Source: a virus. From it: a stretch of 32,245 bases of DNA. The stretch is from positions 1-32,245 of the IMG/VR virus record IMGVR_UViG_3300036886_000004; one strand, written 5' to 3'. The notes under the pieces were generated by a model. It was not told the DNA's origin. It saw nothing but the letters and a program-made list of their open reading frames with translations, and did no database searches. Positions 1 through 7,068 of this stretch are shown here, in pieces (position 1 is the stretch's first letter; each line of letters starts with the position of its first letter). Made by a program: the position numbers and the translations under genes.

Positions 1-552
1 AACAAATTACTTTTCTTTCGGAGAATGACTGATGCTCCTAAACCACCCCGGTTGGTACCCTGGACTAATAGTCAGTATGAAGCTTTGAAGTGGTCAGATG
101 AAGGTAAAGTTATTGTTTGTCGAACAGTCTTGACAGGACATTCAGGGCATGGTATAATTATTGCAAGTACTCCTGTTGAACTTGTCAAAGCTTCACTATA
201 TACCCAGTATGTACCTAAGAGCCATGAGTTCCGAGTTCATATCATCCGAGGAGACATTATAGATGTCCAGCGAAAAATACGAGATCCAAATAAGGAACCA
301 ACTGACTGGAAAGTTAGAAGCCACGATAATGGGTTTATCTATGTCAGAGGAGGATTTGTTGTGCCTGAGGACGTTAAACGTCAGTCACTATCTGCTTTCA
401 TGGCTTCAGGGTTGGACTTCGGAGCTGTTGATGTTATCTGGTCCGAGAAACAGCAAAAAGCTTACGTCTTAGAGATCAACACCGCGCCAGGACTTGAAAA
501 CACAACTGTAGAGAGTTATGCTAACGGGTTTAAAAGACAATTAGGAGGATGA
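1..552 (+). CDS. ATP-grasp domain protein, 5' end outside the window
   Basis: The reading frame is open from base 1, so the gene is cut by the window edge; an ATG at 25 exists but would begin inside the fold, and the residues before it (NKLLFF) continue smoothly. About 183 residues are visible. Seen: a glycine-rich nucleotide-binding stretch (VCRTVLTGHSGHG), a strand-rich EFRVHII segment, and a C-terminal metal/ATP-binding block ending DFGAVDVIW...VLEINTAPGL, where the E-x-N pair is the usual Mg-binding site. ATP-grasp enzymes make acyl-phosphate intermediates and ligate amines or amino acids to carboxylates. Phage members are often found with amidoligase and glutamine-amidotransferase genes, but the neighbours to the left are not visible, so the substrate is unknown. 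It ends two bases before the next gene. Confidence 0.8.
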   Translation, partial: NKLLFFRRMTDAPKPPRLVPWTNSQYEALKWSDEGKVIVCRTVLTGHSGHGIIIASTPVELVKASLYTQYVPKSHEFRVHIIRGDIIDVQRKIRDPNKEPTDWKVRSHDNGFIYVRGGFVVPEDVKRQSLSAFMASGLDFGAVDVIWSEKQQKAYVLEINTAPGLENTTVESYANGFKRQLGG

Positions 553-553
553 T

Positions 554-745
554 ATGTTCTTTTCACCTAGAACACCTTGTGCAGCGCACGATTATGAGTC
601 GCAAAGCGACGGTACGCTAACTTCGTTAGCTGAAGATCTTAACGGTCAACATCCATGTACTGATGAAGAGTACTATACCGAGTTGACATCAGAAGATTGG
701 GAAGAGATTTACTCACAGAATATGTATGATTCAAGAGGTGGGTAG
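554..745 (+). CDS. Small acidic hypothetical protein containing a palindromic insert
   Basis: 63 residues with no recognised domain. The start is well supported: AGGAGG lies just upstream, within the end of the ATP-grasp gene. The C-terminal half is acidic (EEYYTEL, EDWEEIY). The middle of the gene is unusual: three adjacent short hairpins occupy 579-589, 598-610 and 616-630, encoding HDYESQSDGTLTSLAED. Nearly the same DNA and peptide occur in the giant virion protein on the other strand, so this part may be an inserted palindromic element rather than ancestral protein. The function is unknown. Confidence 0.7.
   Translation: MFFSPRTPCAAHDYESQSDGTLTSLAEDLNGQHPCTDEEYYTELTSEDWEEIYSQNMYDSRGG
596..637 (+). 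repeat. Two-hairpin repeat element, copy A (in frame in a coding gene)
   Basis: Hairpin 1 is GTCGC-AAA-GCGAC (598-610). After the spacer GGTAC, hairpin 2 is GCTAAC-TTC-GTTAGC (616-630). The 42-base segment matches the minus strand of 20344-20303 at 33 of 42 positions by eye. Differences fall mainly in the loops and in stem 2, where a T-A pair here is a C-G pair in the other copy. A further hairpin, GTGC-AGC-GCAC (579-589), lies just upstream only in this copy. The element is translated here as ESQSDGTLTSLAED. Confidence 0.7.
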
Positions 746-943
746 TTGATTAAATACCTAGAACCACCTGATCCAGATTATAAACTAACGAAACTCCAAG
801 AGAATGAACTCATAGCATTAGTGGCAGGGAGTATTACATTGAATGATCTAGGTTTTAGCACAAAGGTCACAAAGCTGTGGGTCAGAGACGAGACAGAATC
901 TGTAGGATATATTGAGTTAGTCAGAATAAAGGATATAAAGTGA
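746..943 (+). CDS. Hypothetical protein
   Basis: 65 residues beginning at TTG directly after the previous stop codon, with AAGAGG seven bases upstream. The N-terminus IKYLEPPDP resembles the start of the DNA polymerase gene (IKYLTVEDP). No domain is recognised; the composition is soluble and mixed-charge, with one hydrophobic stretch (ELIALVAGSITL) too short to be a confident membrane segment. It overlaps the next gene by four bases. Confidence 0.65.
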   Translation: MIKYLEPPDPDYKLTKLQENELIALVAGSITLNDLGFSTKVTKLWVRDETESVGYIELVRIKDIK

Positions 944-1173
944 AACCACATAAAGGTAAATTGTACTCCTGGAAGAAAGTGCCTATAGAACGAAGAGAAG
1001 ACTGGGAACTTCTGTATGGAGAGTCTCTAGGATTAGGGTATGTTATCACAGGATTTACTACTAAAACTCCTAAATTAGGTTCTATGTGGCGTACTAGTTG
1101 GGTTGTTAGTCACAGGGATAATGAAATAGAAACTAGGAATTCACGTTATACATTAGTAGGAAAAGGGACATGA
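940..1173 (+). CDS. Hypothetical protein
   Basis: 77 residues from a GTG that overlaps the previous stop as GTGA; AAAGG lies upstream at normal spacing. The protein is rich in tryptophan and basic residues in its N-terminal third (KLYSWKKVPIERREDWELLYG). No domain is recognised. The tight overlaps on both sides indicate translational coupling in one early operon. Confidence 0.65.
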   Translation: MKPHKGKLYSWKKVPIERREDWELLYGESLGLGYVITGFTTKTPKLGSMWRTSWVVSHRDNEIETRNSRYTLVGKGT

Positions 1174-1286
1174 AGGATACAATACAAGTAACCTTAAATA
1201 TTAAAGACTTCATTGTGTGGTTGCAGAAGCAGCCTCAAGATAAAACAATTGAGATTATAGCCACCTTTCCAAAGGTAATTCCATAA
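1170..1286 (+). CDS. Small hypothetical protein (38 aa)
   Basis: A 38-codon gene starting at ATG 1170, overlapping the previous stop as ATGA, with a purine-rich GGAAAAGGG Shine-Dalgarno stretch. It ends in TAA, whose last A is the first base of the next ATG (TAATG). The peptide (MKDTIQVTLNIKDFIVWLQ...) has an amphipathic pattern. The exact fit between two genes supports its being real. The function is unknown. Confidence 0.6.
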   Translation: MKDTIQVTLNIKDFIVWLQKQPQDKTIEIIATFPKVIP

Positions 1287-1525
1287 TGCGTTGTTTCGCC
1301 TGCGACCGAGTAGTTACTGACGGGTATGATAAAAAGACAGACAGATGGTATTGTTTTGAGTGTTTCTCTGCTACTAATGATGTCCTTGTGAAGCAACTAG
1401 ACGATGAAATGGAAGCCTTGTTCGGGTTCGGTAAGGATACTTATCAGCTGATAGAAGAATGGGGCTCGGATACAGGAAACTTAGAAGTCCCTAAGGAGAA
1501 TGAAAGGCAATTTGATTATGAATGA
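1286..1525 (+). CDS. Small zinc-knuckle protein
   Basis: 79 residues with two cysteine pairs, CFAC at residues 3-6 and CFEC around 24-27, separated by a short hairpin-like segment. This is the spacing of a treble-clef or zinc-ribbon site. The C-terminal half is acidic and helical (KQLDDEMEALFGFG). It starts at the TAATG junction with the preceding mini-gene and overlaps the RNA ligase start by eight bases. It is likely a small zinc-binding phage protein, possibly binding nucleic acid or a host protein; no specific role can be assigned. Confidence 0.65.
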   Translation: MRCFACDRVVTDGYDKKTDRWYCFECFSATNDVLVKQLDDEMEALFGFGKDTYQLIEEWGSDTGNLEVPKENERQFDYE

Positions 1526-2069
1526 CACAGATAAAGTTAAGTTTGAGTCCTTTGGTAAGATACCACGTCTGCTTAAGATGCCTATGATCATTACGGAGAA
1601 GATTGATGGAACGAATGCCCAGATTTGTATCTCGGACGACGGAAAAGAAATACAAGCTGGTTCCCGTAAGCGATTTGTCACACCGAAAGACGACAATTTT
1701 GGGTTTGCTAGTTGGGTCGAGCAGTTTAAAGATGAGCTTTTGGCTCTTGGCCCCGGACGACATTTCGGAGAATGGTGGGGTCGCGGTATCCAGCGAGGAT
1801 ATGGACTCTCTGAAAAGAGGTTTTCTCTCTTCAACACTGGCAAATGGTCTACTGGACGACCCAAGTGTACGAGTATCGTACCGGTTTTATACTACGGGGA
1901 ATTCTCCCAGCAGGGTATTGAGGATGTCAAATCTGAACTCTTGGCCGGTGGTAGTAAAGCAAGTCCAGGATTTATGAACCCTGAAGGCGTAATCATTTAC
2001 CTCCCAAAGGCCAACCTGCTGTTTAAGAGTACATATGACGATACACATAAAGGAGCAGATGTTGAGTAA
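1518..2069 (+). CDS. RNA ligase family protein
   Basis: 183 residues with the covalent nucleotidyltransferase motifs in order: motif I EKIDGTNA with the adenylated lysine at residue 28, a motif III-like HFGEWWGRGIQRGY, motif IV EGVIIYLP and motif V LLFKST. This is the catalytic core of the RNA ligase / DNA ligase superfamily, closest by motif style to the Rnl2-like RNA_ligase group. It joins RNA 3'-OH and 5'-phosphate ends through ligase-AMP, and phages use such enzymes to repair host-cleaved tRNAs. No kinase/phosphatase partner is visible. I prefer ATG 1518 over ATG 1500: AAAGG is well spaced for 1518, while 1500 lies almost on its Shine-Dalgarno. Confidence 0.85.
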   Translation: MNDTDKVKFESFGKIPRLLKMPMIITEKIDGTNAQICISDDGKEIQAGSRKRFVTPKDDNFGFASWVEQFKDELLALGPGRHFGEWWGRGIQRGYGLSEKRFSLFNTGKWSTGRPKCTSIVPVLYYGEFSQQGIEDVKSELLAGGSKASPGFMNPEGVIIYLPKANLLFKSTYDDTHKGADVE

Positions 2070-2253
2070 CCGCTGGGAACTTCAAGAATTAGTTAAAGAA
2101 TTGTTTGATGAGTATCTCGATGTAACTGAAGAAAGTGATTCAGGCAGGGTATTTCATCCGATTCAGGTTTCGTGTTGTAGGGCAATGAAAAGCGAACCTT
2201 TAGGTGCATTGTTAAAAAGAATGAGAGAACTTTCAGGAGCAAAGAATGAATAG
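2059..2253 (+). CDS. Hypothetical protein
   Basis: 64 residues from ATG 2059, chosen because AAAGGAG sits immediately upstream; an earlier in-frame ATG at 2035 lacks a ribosome site. It overlaps the RNA ligase end by 11 bases. The N-terminal half is helical and acidic (WELQELVKELFDEYLDV), followed by a segment with two adjacent cysteines (SCCRAM). No domain is recognised. Confidence 0.6.
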   Translation: MLSNRWELQELVKELFDEYLDVTEESDSGRVFHPIQVSCCRAMKSEPLGALLKRMRELSGAKNE

Positions 2254-2458
2254 AGAAGAGTATTATCAAGGGCTCTTTTGGAGTAAACAGATCTATTTAG
2301 ATCTATTATACGCTGGAACACCTCATATTTACCCTGAGACTAGGCAGATCAAGAGAGCAGAACTCCGTGAACTTCAACGTGAGAAGGCAAGTATGAAGAA
2401 GCGTGCAGCTAGGAAGAATAAACGTCTCCCAGAAAGCAATACAGTAGGGAATAACTGA
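2246..2458 (+). CDS. Small basic hypothetical protein
   Basis: 70 residues, strongly basic in the C-terminal half (REKASMKKRAARKNKRL), with an aromatic N-terminus (MNREEYYQGLFW). AGGAG lies upstream inside the preceding gene, with an 8-base overlap. The basic helical tail could bind nucleic acid, but this is inferred from composition only. It ends in TGA, sharing a base with the next ATG. Confidence 0.6.
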   Translation: MNREEYYQGLFWSKQIYLDLLYAGTPHIYPETRQIKRAELRELQREKASMKKRAARKNKRLPESNTVGNN

Positions 2459-2640
2459 TGCTTCAAATTGAGTGTGATAAGTGTAAAAAAGAATTAAATA
2501 TACCAGGAGCTATTTTGTTCTCACCTCCTAAAGATGAGTCAGATTGGGAAGTTTATAAATTCCACTTTTGTTCAAAGTGCTATACGTCATTATTAGATTG
2601 GATTTATACAGAGGATGGAGTTAAGATATCAAAAATGTGA
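2458..2640 (+). CDS. Small zinc-ribbon-like protein
   Basis: 60 residues with a CDKC pair near residues 6-9 and CSKC around 38-41, a typical four-cysteine zinc site. It lies directly before the primase-helicase and overlaps it by 26 bases, so translation is probably coupled. No specific family is recognised. It is one of at least five small CxxC proteins in this arm. Confidence 0.6.
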   Translation: MLQIECDKCKKELNIPGAILFSPPKDESDWEVYKFHFCSKCYTSLLDWIYTEDGVKISKM

Positions 2641-4243
2641 CAGTTGCGGTTCAAGCAACGGAAAGACTTATTATGATGACCATAGTTTCTGTTACGTATG
2701 TAGGAGAGTAGATAAGAAATTGAACTTCAATACCAAACCGACCGAAGAGCCGGTAAGTAAACCCATACTTCCTATTAATGTCAATCAGTTCCAGGCGCTG
2801 ACTGACCGAGGAATAATTAAAGACGTTTGTGCTTTTTATGGTGTATGGATAAATAACAATGACCACGTATACCCGTATTATAGTCTGGACAGCAAGACAC
2901 ACAAAGCTAATAAATTTAGGACCGTTGCAACCAAGGGCTTCATGGTCCAAGGGGATATCTCCAAGACAGGACTCTTTGGACAACAACTCTTCCCCGCAGG
3001 TTCTGCTAAGCAAATTACTATAACTGAAGGTGAACTAGACGCGTTATCAGTCTTCCAAATGGCTGGGAGTAAGTTTCCTGCTGTGTCAGTCAAGTCAGCT
3101 TCTTCGGCACCTAAGGACTGTTCGGATAACTTTGAGTACCTTAACAGCTTTGAAAAGATCGTCCTGTGTTTCGATAAAGATGAACCTCATAAACGAGCAG
3201 ACGGCACTGTATTCCTTCCTGGACAAGAAGCAGCTGAGTCAGTAGCTAAACTCTTTCCGTTAGGCAAGGTCCGTCTGTTAACTCTTAAGGATGCAAAGGA
3301 TGCCAACGACTATCTCCGACAAGGCTGGGGTGACAGATTCGCCAAGGAATGGTGGGCTGCACCTATATTCTCCCCTGTTGGTCTTAAAAATGCCAAAGAT
3401 ATGTGGGACGATTTTATTAAAGAGGATGAATTTGAGAGTATTGATTACCCGTGGGAAGGCTTAAATAAGTTAACATATGGTTTAAGAACAAGTGAGTTTG
3501 TGACGATTACTGCTAATCCTGGTGTAGGCAAAACAAGTGTAGTTCGTGAAGTAGTTTTTAATATCCTTCAAACTATCCTTAGTAATAAAGACGATACTAG
3601 ATGTGTTGGGTTAATGATGCTTGAAGATAGCAATACAGAATCCTTAAGAGGGTTAGCTAGTCTTGTTGCTAATAAGCCTTTACATCTTCCGGATATTCGG
3701 TCTCAACTCACTAAAGAAGAAATGAAGAAGTACTTTGATGCTGTTTACGGTGATGGGAAAGTTATTCTTTGGGAGCATTTCGGGAGTAACGAAGTTTCAA
3801 AAGTTATAGACTATGTTCGTTATATGTCTGCTCTTGGAGCAAAATACATTGTCCTCGATCATCTTAGCATTGTGGTATCAGATCAACATGGAGATGAGCG
3901 CAAACAACTAGACGAGATAAGCACAAAACTTAAAACACTTACTATGGAACTTGGTATCTCCTTGATCTGTATTATTCATCAAAATCGTCAAGGAGAAATT
4001 CGTGGTACTATGGGGGTCGAACAACTAAGTAATATCGTTATAAAGTTATACCGTGATATTAAATCAGATGATCCAGAAATTAGAGATACACTAAAAGTCT
4101 CGGTGGAAAAAAACAGATTCTCGGGGCGCACTGGACCAGCATGTCTCTTAAAATATGATGCAGAGACTGGACGACTGGTTGAACTCCCTCAGGATAATTT
4201 AGCTGAATATCTTGCTAAAAGTAAAAAGAGTGATGAATGGTAA
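2615..4243 (+). CDS. T7 gp4-like DNA primase-helicase
   Basis: 542 residues. The N-terminal zinc-binding domain has cysteine pairs at 8/11 and 26/29 (CDSC...CYVC) for template recognition. The TOPRIM primase core follows, with ITEGELDAL near residue 138 and the metal site VLCFDKDEP near 185-190. The C-terminal RecA/DnaB-type helicase has Walker A ANPGVGKTS near residue 303 and a Walker B-like YIVLDHLS near 412; a late GTMGVEQLSN segment fits the helicase signature. By family it unwinds the fork as a hexamer and makes RNA primers, working with the polymerase encoded about 1 kb downstream. Its length is close to T7 gp4 (566 residues). The start overlaps the preceding zinc-ribbon gene. Confidence 0.95.
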   Translation: MELRYQKCDSCGSSNGKTYYDDHSFCYVCRRVDKKLNFNTKPTEEPVSKPILPINVNQFQALTDRGIIKDVCAFYGVWINNNDHVYPYYSLDSKTHKANKFRTVATKGFMVQGDISKTGLFGQQLFPAGSAKQITITEGELDALSVFQMAGSKFPAVSVKSASSAPKDCSDNFEYLNSFEKIVLCFDKDEPHKRADGTVFLPGQEAAESVAKLFPLGKVRLLTLKDAKDANDYLRQGWGDRFAKEWWAAPIFSPVGLKNAKDMWDDFIKEDEFESIDYPWEGLNKLTYGLRTSEFVTITANPGVGKTSVVREVVFNILQTILSNKDDTRCVGLMMLEDSNTESLRGLASLVANKPLHLPDIRSQLTKEEMKKYFDAVYGDGKVILWEHFGSNEVSKVIDYVRYMSALGAKYIVLDHLSIVVSDQHGDERKQLDEISTKLKTLTMELGISLICIIHQNRQGEIRGTMGVEQLSNIVIKLYRDIKSDDPEIRDTLKVSVEKNRFSGRTGPACLLKYDAETGRLVELPQDNLAEYLAKSKKSDEW

Positions 4244-4710
4244 CCCAAGAACGTCAAGAGTATAATAGAAATTATTATCAAAAACATAAAGAGGGTTGGT
4301 CAAAACGTACAACCGCGACACGTAAGAGACGTAAAGAGAAAGATCCAAAAGCTTTTAGAGAAAAAGAGAATGCCAATCAAAAGAATAGGAAAACTAAACT
4401 TAAAGCAGAGAATCCAAATTTACTTATGTGGCGTAGAACAAGACAGTCTGCAAAAGAAAGAAACCTAGAGTTTACAATTACACCCAAAGATTTTACTATT
4501 CCTGAGATCTGTCCCATTCTACACATCCCTCTCTATTTCGGTGAAGACACAGCTTCAGGAAATTCTCCTTCTCTAGACCGGATAGATAACTCTAAAGGTT
4601 ATATTCCAGGCAATGTCGCTGTTATCTCTAATCGAGCTAATCGTAATAAATTAGATATGTCTATTGAAGAGATAGAAAGATTGTATAAATATACAAGAGG
4701 CGAACTATGA
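4237..4710 (+). CDS. HNH-type homing endonuclease-like protein (copy 1)
   Basis: 157 residues. A long basic coiled N-terminus (about residues 1-75, rich in K/R/N) precedes a compact nuclease-like domain with CPILHIPLYF, then PSLDRIDNSKGYIPGN and NRANRNK. This is the phage HNH-like family with a degenerate ββα-metal core built around the SLDRIDNSKGY motif. A related copy lies at 16229. Freestanding genes of this sort are mobile and nick or cut DNA near their insertion site. Its position directly between helicase and polymerase genes is typical of homing endonucleases. The start overlaps the helicase stop. Confidence 0.8.
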   Translation: MVTQERQEYNRNYYQKHKEGWSKRTTATRKRRKEKDPKAFREKENANQKNRKTKLKAENPNLLMWRRTRQSAKERNLEFTITPKDFTIPEICPILHIPLYFGEDTASGNSPSLDRIDNSKGYIPGNVAVISNRANRNKLDMSIEEIERLYKYTRGEL

Positions 4711-4850
4711 TACCCACATTCACTATCCCACAAATCAAAGACATCATTCTAGGTCTCAAAGAAGAGATTCAGAGATGGGAAGCAATGCTCGTAGAGTTAG
4801 ATAGATTTAAACCACAAGAGGCCAAGAATGAAGAACAAAACCCTTCTTAA
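4707..4850 (+). CDS. Small helical hypothetical protein (47 aa)
   Basis: 47 codons from ATG 4707 overlapping the endonuclease stop as ATGA. The sequence is predicted helical with regular charged spacing (IKDIILGLKEEIQRWEAML). It overlaps the next small gene by 23 bases. No homolog is recognised; it is supported by the overlap pattern and the absence of another explanation for this stretch. Confidence 0.5.
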   Translation: MIPTFTIPQIKDIILGLKEEIQRWEAMLVELDRFKPQEAKNEEQNPS

Positions 4851-4971
4851 GTTACTACAAAGAGAGAAAGAATATTGGATTCAGATCATTGAGTACCAAG
4901 AGAAATACCTTGATAGGTTATATGACCAACTCAGCACTATCGTAGAAGAACTGGAAGTCTTAGATGAGTAG
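4828..4971 (+). CDS. Small coiled-coil-like protein (47 aa)
   Basis: 47 codons from ATG 4828, with GAGG upstream. It is leucine- and glutamate-rich throughout (LLKLLQREKEYWIQ...LYDQLSTIVEELEVL), consistent with one long helix or coiled coil. It is nested by overlap between two neighbours, 23 bases upstream and 8 bases downstream. The function is unknown. Confidence 0.5.
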   Translation: MKNKTLLKLLQREKEYWIQIIEYQEKYLDRLYDQLSTIVEELEVLDE

Positions 4972-5227
4972 ATGCCACGAAGTATATCACCCAGATGCCA
5001 CTGAAGAAATGATTCAGAATTACTCTGATGAAAACACTACAGACAGTTACGGCACTGTTTTACCCGGATGGCGTCGGTTCCGGATCGAGTACGGTTTTGA
5101 GTGTTCTTGTCCGGAAGGTACTGTGTATATAAAGGACGGCCCTGATATTTATGACAGATTAGACAAGATCTTAGAGCTAATAGGTGATCCAGTGCAGTAT
5201 GTAACTTTATTAGAGGATGGTTCATAA
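4964..5227 (+). CDS. Hypothetical protein
   Basis: 87 residues with a CSCP cysteine pair in the centre (FECSCPEGTVYI) and an acidic C-terminus. No domain is recognised. Its last codons matter for the next gene: AGAGG at 5212-5216 and the stop TAA (5225-5227) form the ribosome-binding and reinitiation site of the DNA polymerase. Coupled translation of the two is likely. Confidence 0.65.
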   Translation: MSRCHEVYHPDATEEMIQNYSDENTTDSYGTVLPGWRRFRIEYGFECSCPEGTVYIKDGPDIYDRLDKILELIGDPVQYVTLLEDGS

Positions 5228-7068
5228 TTAAATACCTTACAGTAGAAGATCCGAATAAGTTCTTTTATATAGACATAGAAACAGACGGACTTGATCCAAC
5301 TCTGATCTGGTGTTGTGTCATTAAATGTAAAGGAACAAAACAGGTCTTAAGATTTACTAACCCTTCGGGCGCAGACCCGACCATGTACCATGAGCTAAGG
5401 AAGTTCTTTGAAGACAATCACTCGGCTGTATACTGTGGTCATAATGCTCTTAGTTTCGATTCTGTTTACTTGGCCAATTTTACTGGGTATGATCTTAAAT
5501 TATCTTCCGTTGTGGATACGTTGGTTCTTTCATATCTTTACAATCCTGCTCTCGAAGGTGGTCACTCATTAGAAAGTTATGGACAAAGGTTGAAGTTTTC
5601 TAAGGGCGACTTCTCGGACTGGAGTAAGTATAGTCCTGAGATGCTAGAATATTGTGAACGTGACGTAGAATTATTAGAAAAGGTACACGATGCTTTATTA
5701 AGTAAGATGAATCGAATAGGCTTTTCAGAATTATCATGTGAAATAGAACACAACATTAGGGTTATAATTGATCAACAACAGCGTAACGGCTTTTGGTTCG
5801 ATCAAGTCAAGGCCGAGGAACTCTTATGTACACTTAATACTAAATTAGAAGAACTCCTCAGACCTATCCAGGAACTCTTTCCGCCTAGGTTAGAGCCTTT
5901 GAAAACCTATCCCCGGAGGTTCAAGAAGGACGGCTCTGATTATAATAGTTACCTTAGACATACAGAAACTTGTGATGCCATACAGGATAACGATGACGGG
6001 ACTTATACGACTTTTGAACTCCGTCCATTTAACATCCGAAGCAGTAAGCAACGCCTAGAAAGACTCCTAGAACTCGGCTACGAACCTACAGCCAAGACAC
6101 CTAACGGCAATCCAAAGATTGATGAAGACTCTTTATTAGCCTATGCCGACCTGTCCGGGAAGCCTGAGATACGACTAATGGCTGAGTACCTTGTAACGGT
6201 AGGCCAAGCCGGTATGGTAGAGACATGGCTAAAGGCCACTGGAACTGACCACAGGATACACGGCAAGGTTCTCTCATGTGGGGCTACTACCCGTAGAATG
6301 ATCCACAAGGCTCCTAACACGGCCAATATTCCCAGTGGGGCTAAGGCCCGTTACGGCCATGAATGCCGCTCCCTGTGGTCTGTAGAGCCAAATAAGGGCC
6401 TTTGCTTAGTAGGTGTAGATGCTGCTGGTCTAGAGACTGTTGGGTTATGTCATTACCTGGGTAATCCGAAGGCCACTGAGATCCTTCTCCAGGTCAAGCC
6501 TAATGATATCCACAGCATGAACTCCCGTGCCCTCACAGAGGCCCTACAACGGCCTGTAGACAGGGAATGGGGGGCTAAGACCAGTTGGTATGCGTGGCTG
6601 TACGGAGCCTACCCACCGAAGTTAGGGAGCATTGTCAAGGGTCCACCCAGCGATGGGGATATAGTAATTAAGACATTCTTTAAGAACGTACCAGGATTGA
6701 AAGGATTAATAAATGATGTACAGGCAGAATGGTCCGGAAGAAACGGACTTCTTAGGTGTATTGACGGCGGTTTTGTTAGGTGCGGTAGTATTAATGCTGC
6801 TCTTAACTATAAAATACAATCACTAGGCGCTATAGTTATGAAGCTGGCAGCTATCCTCTTAGACCAGAAAGCCAGAGCAGAAGGATTGTGGTTCCGGTTT
6901 GTAGGGAATATCCACGATGAATTCCAGATGGAGACGAAGGACAGTGACGGTATCAGGTTAGGGGAGTTGGCTGTCTCGTGCATCACAGAGGCCGCTAAAC
7001 AATTAAAGTTCAAAGAAACACTCCTCGGAAGCTATAAAATCGGACAGAATTGGAGTCAAACTCATTGA
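5227..7068 (+). CDS. T7-like family A DNA polymerase with 3'-5' exonuclease; probable AUU start
   Basis: About 613 residues. Exonuclease motifs: Exo I YIDIETDGL (D16, E18), Exo II GHNALSFD (about 71-78), Exo III YCERD (about 141-145). Polymerase motifs: A GVDAAGLETVG (about 396), B AKTSWYAWLYGA (about 449-460), C NIHDEF with the catalytic HDE near 563. It is shorter than T7 gp5 (704). The first ATG in frame (5383) would delete Exo I, and the frame upstream to the stop at 5185 contains no ATG, GTG or TTG. The best start is ATT 5227, overlapping the previous TAA as TAATT, ten bases after AGAGG; ATA 5224 is the alternative. With the nearby primase-helicase and SSB it forms the replisome. Confidence 0.93.
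   Translation: MKYLTVEDPNKFFYIDIETDGLDPTLIWCCVIKCKGTKQVLRFTNPSGADPTMYHELRKFFEDNHSAVYCGHNALSFDSVYLANFTGYDLKLSSVVDTLVLSYLYNPALEGGHSLESYGQRLKFSKGDFSDWSKYSPEMLEYCERDVELLEKVHDALLSKMNRIGFSELSCEIEHNIRVIIDQQQRNGFWFDQVKAEELLCTLNTKLEELLRPIQELFPPRLEPLKTYPRRFKKDGSDYNSYLRHTETCDAIQDNDDGTYTTFELRPFNIRSSKQRLERLLELGYEPTAKTPNGNPKIDEDSLLAYADLSGKPEIRLMAEYLVTVGQAGMVETWLKATGTDHRIHGKVLSCGATTRRMIHKAPNTANIPSGAKARYGHECRSLWSVEPNKGLCLVGVDAAGLETVGLCHYLGNPKATEILLQVKPNDIHSMNSRALTEALQRPVDREWGAKTSWYAWLYGAYPPKLGSIVKGPPSDGDIVIKTFFKNVPGLKGLINDVQAEWSGRNGLLRCIDGGFVRCGSINAALNYKIQSLGAIVMKLAAILLDQKARAEGLWFRFVGNIHDEFQMETKDSDGIRLGELAVSCITEAAKQLKFKETLLGSYKIGQNWSQTH

Noticed and set aside
1500-1517. ATG 1500 as the RNA ligase start
   Set aside because: Its Shine-Dalgarno (AAGGAG) is only about one base away; ATG 1518 has normal spacing.
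1481-1864. Open frames antisense to the RNA ligase gene
   Set aside because: The ligase motifs on the + strand are clear, and the antisense frames have no plausible start context.
5185-5230. Programmed -1 frameshift joining the 87-residue protein to the polymerase
   Set aside because: The relative frame is right for -1, but no slippery heptamer lies before the stop, and the AGAGG plus TAATT geometry explains it more simply.
5361-5380. CCC-TTC-GGG and overlapping CGGG...CCCG hairpins inside the polymerase gene, considered as a third palindromic element
   Set aside because: It shares the three-base loop style but no sequence or peptide similarity with the two-hairpin repeat; a chance GC-rich linker is more likely.
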